A DNA stretch of 64,000 nt. It comes from Erpobdella octoculata. Lineage: Eukaryota > Annelida > Clitellata > Hirudinida > Erpobdellidae. Shown here piece by piece: positions 57,547 to 64,000 of this stretch. The notes under the pieces are model-generated. The model saw nothing but the letters and a program-made list of their open reading frames with translations. It was not told where the DNA came from and searched no databases. The stretch covers positions 16,190,312 through 16,254,311 of the forward strand of contig OZ022247.1 in NCBI GenBank assembly GCA_963978895.1, given 5' to 3'. Numbering within the stretch: position 1 is the first letter of the stretch; each line of letters opens with the position of its first letter. The position numbers and the translations under genes were made by a program.

Positions 57547-58916
57547 CAGTGGCGTACCTAGGGTCTTCTGCGCCCGGGGACAAAACACAAAATCTGCGCC
57601 CCCCTACATAAAATCTGTCGAACTACATAAAATATAATAACTGTCGTACTCAGTATTTGCATGTAGACTACAGTCTCTGGCGCCTATATACATGCATTTC
57701 AGGGTATTTAAATTTCTATATGCATATTGAGCTGAGTTTTAAACAAAATTTATTTTTCTTGCTTTTACTGCAGCAAACTGGTTAATTATATCATCAAAAT
57801 CAATCTGTTCAAGAACTTCCCTCTCCACACTCATTAGGGCCAGATCGCTAAGTCTATCTTGTCCCATGGATGCTCGAAGGTAGGAAAGAATTATTTTTAA
57901 TTTACTGAAGGATCGCTCACAGCTGGCAATCGAGACAGCTATGGTAAGAAGGATTTGTAGAGCAACACGCAAATTTGGAAAAACATCTTCTCCGTAACTA
58001 ATAATGAACGACAAGAGTTCTGTAGGAGTCTTTGGTGCAGTATCCTGGCGGGTCTCAAGGAGCATTCTGCAGTCACATACTTCATTTAATAACTCAATTC
58101 CTTCAACATCCGAGTCATAAAAATTTCCAAATTCAATACAATGATGACGGAGACTGTCAAGATCTTTGTCATTCAAAAGTTTGTCTACATCAAGTAAGAA
58201 TCCGAATTTGAAGTTCAGATCTTTGAGACGAGTAAACCTTGTTGTCATCTCCTGTGGAAGTCGATCTAAAATGCTCTTCATGATCCGAACAATTTCTTCT
58301 TCTGCCGAAAGTCCTGCATCTCGGGCAAGTTCTCCAGGCATCCTTCTCCGTCGCCTGATTCTACTTTCTACAGCAACACCCCATAGCTCACATCTTTCCT
58401 TTGCTTTTAGCACTGAATCATGGCATATGTCTTCACGGATTCTTGTAATATCCATGTGCAGAGATTCAATATCCAAAGACGCTTCGTGAAAATTCATTGT
58501 TGGATCTTGAAGTCTTTTCTGAACACGGTCGATTTTTTTGAGTATGTCATGCCAGAAAGGAAGGAAAACTAAGAAGTTGAAACTCAGAATATTTTGTAAC
58601 AGAATTACAGCATCGCCTCTAGTTTCTTGTGTTTCAGTTGTATCTTCAGACATTTTTTCCAGTAGACTAACTATATTATCAAGTCCATCATGGATTGATT
58701 TAACACATTCTGCTCTAGCACTCCATCGTGTTTCTGATTCACGCTTGACTGTGATGGTAACTGCTTCTTTAAGTTTGTGAACTTCTGAAAAGATCCTCAA
58801 CAAATTTAAAAATTTTTTTAATTATTTAAAAAATTTGGTCACTGATATTGCGCCCCCTCCAGCCCTGCGCCCGGGGACAACTGTCCCCCCCTGCCCCCCC
58901 CCTCGGTACGCCACTG
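57547..58916. mobile_element. ZMYM1-like hAT element, perfect 8-bp duplication
   Basis: Starts CAGTGGCGTACCTAGGGTC and ends CGGTACGCCACTG, flanked by GTGCATTT at 57539-57546 and 58917-58924. Inserted in the older hAT at 56747-59144. Confidence 0.95.
57739..58803 (-). CDS. ZMYM1-like hAT transposase, C-terminal part
   Basis: 354 residues: ESETRWSARAECVKSIHDGL near the start, a charged helical middle, and the dimerisation region LQILLTIAVSIASCERSFSK, LSYLRASMGQDRLSDLALMS. The N-terminal zinc finger and most of the RNase H-like core are missing, so it is probably not active. The start Met is only the first in frame. Confidence 0.88.
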   Translation of the reverse strand: MLRIFSEVHKLKEAVTITVKRESETRWSARAECVKSIHDGLDNIVSLLEKMSEDTTETQETRGDAVILLQNILSFNFLVFLPFWHDILKKIDRVQKRLQDPTMNFHEASLDIESLHMDITRIREDICHDSVLKAKERCELWGVAVESRIRRRRRMPGELARDAGLSAEEEIVRIMKSILDRLPQEMTTRFTRLKDLNFKFGFLLDVDKLLNDKDLDSLRHHCIEFGNFYDSDVEGIELLNEVCDCRMLLETRQDTAPKTPTELLSFIISYGEDVFPNLRVALQILLTIAVSIASCERSFSKLKIILSYLRASMGQDRLSDLALMSVEREVLEQIDFDDIINQFAAVKARKINFV

Positions 58917-59375
58917 GTGCATTTACCAACTCCATCAACGGTGATGAGATTGTGCAAACGAAACAACATATAAATGAATTGAAAAACTACTAAAACTTTG
59001 GATATTTTCTTTTTTAAAACAGAGATATACATATATGATTATTTGCAACAATGATTATGAAAAAAAAACTTAAAAAACCGTCGGCGGCGCGCCGCGAAAA
59101 TTTCGGCGGCGGCATCGGCGCGGTTCGGCCGGCGCACACCTCTAGCTGAAACCACATAAAGAAAAAGCGACCATATTATATGTAGCTGATTTAATATAGC
59201 TGGTTTTATATGTTATTTATAATAACATATATAAAACCAGCTCGTCTCTATGTTCTATAGATTTTTAGTGCCACATTGAGAATAGCAATCATAAATATCT
59301 AAAGCAGAACGTTCAGCCACGCCCCTCTTAGGCTGCTAGTCGACCTCTCTGTATTGCCGCATACTACCATTTCGA

Positions 59376-60630
59376 AATATGCCCAGGGACGTGAATTCAG
59401 CATTTTCCAGGGGGGGGGGGCAAAATTCTTCCGCCATTATATAGCTTACGGTGCGTTGTTAAATTCATCGGATATGTTAATCGGATGTATCCGATGAGCA
59501 AAAATGCGTTGTTAATTACATCCGGGGTTGAAGTGTCGCGCGTTGATGACTACATCGGATGTGCATCCGATAAATCCTGCTTGAGGGCGGATTGATTGAT
59601 AGTCACTTTTAAAAATTTAAGATGGCCACCGCCATACCACTACTACAGACGAGACTTTCTTAGTTCGAAAGGATGGTTGTAATTTGAATTTAAAACTTAG
59701 ATTTTCTAATATTGTGGAAGCGGAGAGGTTTATTGCTTAAAGTTAGTATTTTGATTTTATTTTAGTAAAACGTCGTGATTTGGTTTACCTATGTTGTTAG
59801 GCCTTTGTCTGAGATAGTTTAAAATTTCGTTGCTTAGTTTTTCACAAAGCAATCAATAAAGTGTAGTGTTTTAGCTTTAAAGTCAAGTTTTATTTGGCTT
59901 TTGATGGGCTCAAAAAATTGCTCATTTCAAAGGTTCACCTTTACATTGATGCTTCTAAAATTAACATAAGATGTTTATCTTCCTTCACAATGGTTGAACC
60001 AACCTTGATAATTTTTTAATCTTATTAAAATAAACTGTGCTTACCATTCATATGTTCTAATAATTGGCTGTATAATAAATTTCAACCACTACCCATCCTA
60101 TATTTTCAATCTTGTGATTTATTTTTATTGTTTAATAGTTTATAAGCTAATCATGTCATGAATCAATACTAAACCTGTTTAGTTGTGAATCCTCATATTT
60201 TAATTGAAATGATTTTTTATTTCAAGATTCGTATGATCATGGTAAGGTCTAGAGTCTAGACTGACTCTAAACAGAATTTGTATGTGATGATGTTGTACTT
60301 TAACACTTTATTTATTGGTCCCTTGTAATCATGGAGGCATCCTCCCACAAAATAAATTGTACAGTTTATTGAGAGTCACATATGTTTGCATTACTACTGG
60401 ACAAAACTGATGTTTTGAGTTGCAGCAAATTATATTTAATGTATGTATCAATTTAATGTATCAATTAAATAGCAGATAATTTTTATTCATCTGAAGTTAT
60501 GCAAGAAGACAGTCCAATGAGTTGGTGAAAGGATTATATGGGATTGAACCCTGAATGACTATTGGCTTAATCATTATGTTCTGTATAATAAAGTAGAAAG
60601 TTTTGCAACTTTAACAGACATAGTCTTTTT
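59376..60630. other. Upstream flank, no genes
   Basis: 59450-59590 has palindromic ATCGGATGTATCCGAT words next to GGTGCGTTGTTAAATTCATC, which may be a DNA transposon end. The rest is AT-rich and unassigned. Confidence 0.4.
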
Positions 60631-60635
60631 TTTTT

Positions 60636-60848
60636 TTTTTTTTTTTTTATGATAGTTTATAGTCCTTTACATCAAGTTTTAAGACTGAATTGGCTGTATA
60701 TAGGAAGCACATAAGTACTTAGTCGTGGATCAAAGTTTGATCCTTTTAACTGTCCCTCCTCCTTTATCCAGGCTTGGGACTGGCTCGCATATAGCGAGGC
60801 GGAGTTCAGACATAGTCTTAAAACACCTGGTGTAAAGGACTATAAACT

Positions 60849-60880
<32 letters not shown>
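60636..60880. repeat. Inverted pair of the poly(A)-tailed retroposon
   Basis: T20 then the antisense start of the unit seen at 5035-5220, running into a sense 3' end (AGTCTTAAAACACCTGGTGT) and A-tail of about 26. A fold-back of two truncated copies. Confidence 0.65.
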
Positions 60881-60881
<1 letters not shown>

Positions 60882-60949
60882 CTTTAACAGACAGAGATGG
60901 CTTAGGCTGGATGACTATGGACCTTAAAATCTAAGCTTCTGCGTCCCGT

Positions 60950-61085
60950 TATTTTTTTGGAACGATACGATACGATACGATTTCTGAAATTTGCCTCGAA
61001 TTAAACGATACGATACGAGACGCCTCGAACAATAACGATACGATATCGATACGATACGATATCGGGATCTCGACTGAAGTGGAAA
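60950..61085. repeat. ACGAT minisatellite
   Basis: Repeats of ACGATACGAT with ATCGATACGATATCG palindromes; the style resembles subterminal repeats of hAT elements. Confidence 0.6.
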
Positions 61086-61560
61086 TTTTGTCTCGAATGA
61101 AACGAGATAACATAGAATGATGAACTATATACGACAGACAATATTAATAACTACATTAAAGGAATTCATTGAAAAAATATATAAATATTAAAAAATTTCA
61201 AAATTTATAAAAATTTACCAAATTTTTTTTTTACAGCTTGAAATAAGTTTCATTTGTTTAGTTTTGGTACATCTATTTGTCTAAATTTAGATTCTAAATA
61301 AAACGCTACCGCCGATAGTAAGTATTTATTTACTTTATTTAGTACGCATTATGCAGTAGTTTATCAATTTAATTAAATGATTTTACTTGCCGATGAGAAG
61401 AAAAATTAAAATTATTTTTTCAAGTAATTGAAAAGTAGAAAACCTTCTAGCACACCAAAAAGAACGACATTTTTAGACAATTCAATAGTGAAAGTGGAAA
61501 ACCAATGGAGATAGAAATAGATTGCAGATTACTGAGATTGAGATTACTAGATTACTAAGA
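61086..61560. other. AT-rich sequence without features
   Basis: No frame or repeat recognised. Confidence 0.45.
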
Positions 61561-62835
61561 TTAAATTAAATGATACTGTTTCCCGGAGTCTTTGCATCTG
61601 GCAAGATTTAGGGGAGACCGGGGCATGTTGAACCAATTTTTATAACTTTACTCAGTACACATTTATTACTGCAGTAAAACATCTTGAAATAGGTTATTAT
61701 TATAAACAAATATGTTTATTACGTATACCAAAAATTATTTTTAATTTTAAGATTTTTCCTTGACCTTAGAAGAAAATATTAGCAAGCCCGTCATGTGGTT
61801 CAACTTACCCCGTTAACGGGGCACGTTGAACCAATATTTTATAACTGCTGTTGCTAAGCAGTTATTGTTCTAATGAAACATTTTCAAATGTACAAATGTT
61901 ATCTTCTATTTTACTTTATATCTCCAATAAAATTCGGATTTCGCAATTTTTTGGTTTTGTTGTATTTTAGGTTTTTAAGTTCATCTAATTTATTACAAGA
62001 GTTGCGTAATTATTATAATTAAAAAGCGGTTTTAATATTATTAATAATAAGTTCTTGTGTTACGAAACGCTATGGATTAAATCATTAAAGCTGCTTAATG
62101 CTGCTTACGTAATTATTGTAACAACTTGTGTGTTTTAGAATGGTTATTGGGTTATTGTGAGAACAAGCAATGACCCTGAGAAAAACCCAGACAAAACAGC
62201 TAATAAAAAAATCTAATAACTGATAAAAATATCTAATAATTGACAAAAATTTCTATTAAAATTATCTAATAAAATATCTAACAATTATAACAAGTCAAAT
62301 CATCACCATGATAAAATATTCTTGGTTCAACGTGCCCCTAACAAAATGGTTCAACATGCCCCAATCGTAGTAGTCCTAGTATTTTAACTGTAGGCTGATT
62401 AACATGTTACTGATGCGAGAAAGAAAACACGTACTGTGTTACTGGATAAAAACACAACAAAAATATGTATCGTAAAATTACTCACCTTCTTTGCAATTGT
62501 GTTTTAAAGAACAATAACGTCAACGACTCAAAATTACTCGAAACGGCAAAATCACTTATATCGCGATTATTTTATAATTAACATACATAAACATCACAAA
62601 TCAACACAGCTACTTCTATTTATATTATTAGTCCAAACTATAAAACTCTGACAAAAAAATTTCTATAAATAAGCAAATTTACCCATCTGGTTCAACATGC
62701 CCCGTGGTTCAACATGCCCCGGTCTCCCCTACTTCTACATCCTTGTCATTGACTTTCTGCGTGACCGTCTCTTCCTCAAAGTACTTCCAGATTTGACCCC
62801 GGTGACGCGGCATGATAATGATGACAAACACGAGA
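61561..62835 (-). pseudogene. Possible BED-finger-like N-terminus of a hAT transposase, interrupted
   Basis: Minus strand from 62815: MPRHRGQIWKYFEEETVTQK to KDVEV, then the TA-flanked element, then NLARCKDSGKQYHLI if the element and one TA are removed. WKYF and a Cys fit the start of a BED finger, but the second half is not seen. Confidence 0.45.
61611..62729. mobile_element. Inverted-repeat element with TA duplication
   Basis: Perfect inverted ends GGGGAGACCGGGGCATGTTG (continuing AACCA), flanked by TA at 61609-61610 and 62730-62731. At least five extra GGTTCAACxTGCCCC words lie inside both ends. No transposase. The TA duplication points to a Tc1/mariner-type source. Confidence 0.85.
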
Positions 62836-63520
62836 AAGTGCCTCTATGCAAGAATAAAGAAAGTGAAAAAAAACCCAGCGTGTTTATTTATAGGCGATGG
62901 CGAATGCGGTTAGCAATAGCAAGAAAGAAGCTGAGAAAGTTTCGAATTCCAGATGGAGACGATACGGGCTACGGCACTGTCGTGCACACTACAGGTGGCA
63001 CACATACTCACACAAAACCCAGAATATCATCGAGATTATAAAGATATATCTTAGATGAGCTACTATTACGGTCAATTACGGATATCGAAACACTAAAATA
63101 ATCATTCCAATTCTATGTAACAAATTTGAAAAAAATAAGTTTATGAAACAGACTAAACCAAAACATAAACATAGAATGGTCATTACTATTACATTACTCA
63201 TTATTCACATTAATAATAATAGTCATCGATGTCAGCGAGTACGATTGCCTTGTAGGGCTTGTAGTATCAGTAGTATGCAGAGGTCGACTAGCAGCCTAAG
63301 AGGAGCGTGGCTTTTTTGCTGCCGGTTCCCAGACTAAAAATAGTTAACCCATGAATAAGTATTTAGATTAGTTGATAAAACAGTATTTATCATACTTTTT
63401 GAATTATATTACTTATAATCTACAGCTAATATTTTTTTATCTTTTAGTGCTTAGTTTCTCGCGCCTACTTTTCTCATATCACTCCATATTTTTTTCTTCT
63501 TCTCTGGCTTACTCTTAGAT
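62836..63520. other. Unassigned flank
   Basis: Contains the third copy of the GTAGTATGC...GTCGACTAGCAGCC repeat (63268-63322). TTAGATTAGTTGATA-AAACAGTATTTATCAT occurs at 63364 and again at the window end (63966), perhaps a duplication around the LINE end. Confidence 0.4.
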
Positions 63521-63579
63521 ATAGGGTGATTTTTAAAATTTGCTTACTAATGTTTAAAATTGAAAATTGCTCTTCTCCA

Positions 63580-63800
63580 CTCTTTTTTTCTGTTCAGCAT
63601 TTTTTTGCTGAACGCTCTTTTTCCTTCTCTGGTTCCTTTCTCTGGAACTCTCTTCCTACTTCTATTACTAAATCTACTTCTCTCACTGTTTTCCGTCGGG
63701 GCTTAAAACGTATCTGTTTAATAAGTTCGTGTCCGAGCGCTATTGAACGCCAATGAAATAGCGCTATAGAAATTTAATAGATTGATTGATTGATTGCTTG
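63580..63800 (+). pseudogene. 3' end of a CR1/L2-type LINE
   Basis: Reads FAERSFSFSGSFLWNSLPTS and FRRGLKRICL, then AGCGCTATAGAAATTTAATA and an ATTGATTG tail. Same family as 5470-5745. Confidence 0.78.
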
Positions 63801-64000
63801 TTTTTGGTCCATCCGATCAAACTCGTATGAAATTTAGAACCTTGTATCTGTCCTAGCTTAAGGAACAATTAGCATATTTATATCCTACCCGGTTGCTCGA
63901 GCTCTCTCACCAAGATTTTTCTATTTCATTTTAAATTATTTTTGTTAGCTCACACACGATTGAGAATTTAGATTAGTTGATATAAAACAGTATTTATCAT

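Larger units (their letters stand above)
56747..59144. mobile_element. hAT element with GGC-rich ends, containing a second hAT
   Basis: Ends TAGAGGTGTGCGCCG and CGGCGCACACCTCTA, flanked by GTTGAAAC and GCTGAAAC (one mismatch, 8 bases). Subterminal regions are GGCGGC repeats. A transposase relic remains (57060-57470). Confidence 0.85.
56148..59375. mobile_element. Outer inverted-repeat region enclosing two nested hATs
   Basis: ATGGTAGTATGCGGCAATAC and about 45 more bases at 56151-56214 are repeated inverted at 59313-59372. A third copy, plus orientation, is at 63268-63322. It may be an element of its own; the flanking duplication is not resolved. Confidence 0.5.

Noticed and set aside
62697..63041. 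114-residue plus-strand open frame
   Set aside because: It overlaps the inverted end of the TA-flanked element and the antisense hAT-like segment; no domain.

Overview
The window is nuclear DNA from an animal. A spliced diacylglycerol acyltransferase gene with GT-AG introns is embedded in dense mobile-element sequence. The mix of elements (Penelope-like elements with GIY-YIG nuclease, Helitrons, hAT elements, Ty3/gypsy elements, CR1/L2-type LINE ends and tRNA-derived SINEs), together with very long (TA)n tracts, suggests an invertebrate. I cannot name the species. Nothing in it is bacterial, and most long open frames are translations of TA tracts or minisatellites.

Host gene: DGAT1 lies on the minus strand from 53163 (start) to 6339 (stop). 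Fifteen coding exons could be read by eye. Together they total 1731 bases (576 codons plus stop) with matching phases at every junction. The introns are as long as 14 kb and contain most of the mobile DNA.

Layout. 1-5.2 kb: gypsy LTR and Gag start, a Penelope-like element (PLE-1) and a decayed gypsy pol. 5.2-10 kb: LINE end, a hAT with perfect target duplication at 7196-8299, and DGAT1 exons 12-15. 10-13 kb: SINE, Helitron pieces and a 1 kb array of a 7-bp repeat. 13-19 kb: PLE-2, split by a hAT at 15280-16142, then a tRNA-headed tandem repeat joined to PLE-2b. 19-23 kb: Helitrons. 23-31.6 kb: DGAT1 exons 6-11, Penelope terminal repeats, Helitrons and a 29-bp minisatellite. 31.6-36.3 kb: Helitrons, then an eight-period array of 357 bp with tRNA-like heads, opened by a large palindrome. 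36.3-41 kb: PLE-3 and Penelope termini. 41-43.5 kb: Helitrons. 43.9-53.2 kb: DGAT1 exons 1-5 with two gypsy elements in intron 1. 53.2-64 kb: upstream flank with nested hAT elements, a TA-flanked inverted-repeat element and a second LINE end.

Most interesting points. First, nine hammerhead-ribozyme-like motifs sit in Penelope termini. In two of them core positions 3 and 8 have both changed, so that the C3-G8 pair becomes U3-A8. Second, two related tandem families (283 and 357 bp units) share a tRNA-like head and two hairpins with fixed loops and covarying stems, one of which carries a T6 run just before the next head. Third, in all three places where such a unit ends, it ends at the 3' side of the tRNA-like head and is followed by (TA)n and then antisense Penelope terminus. 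That is the polarity expected if these units prime, or are targets for, Penelope cDNA synthesis.
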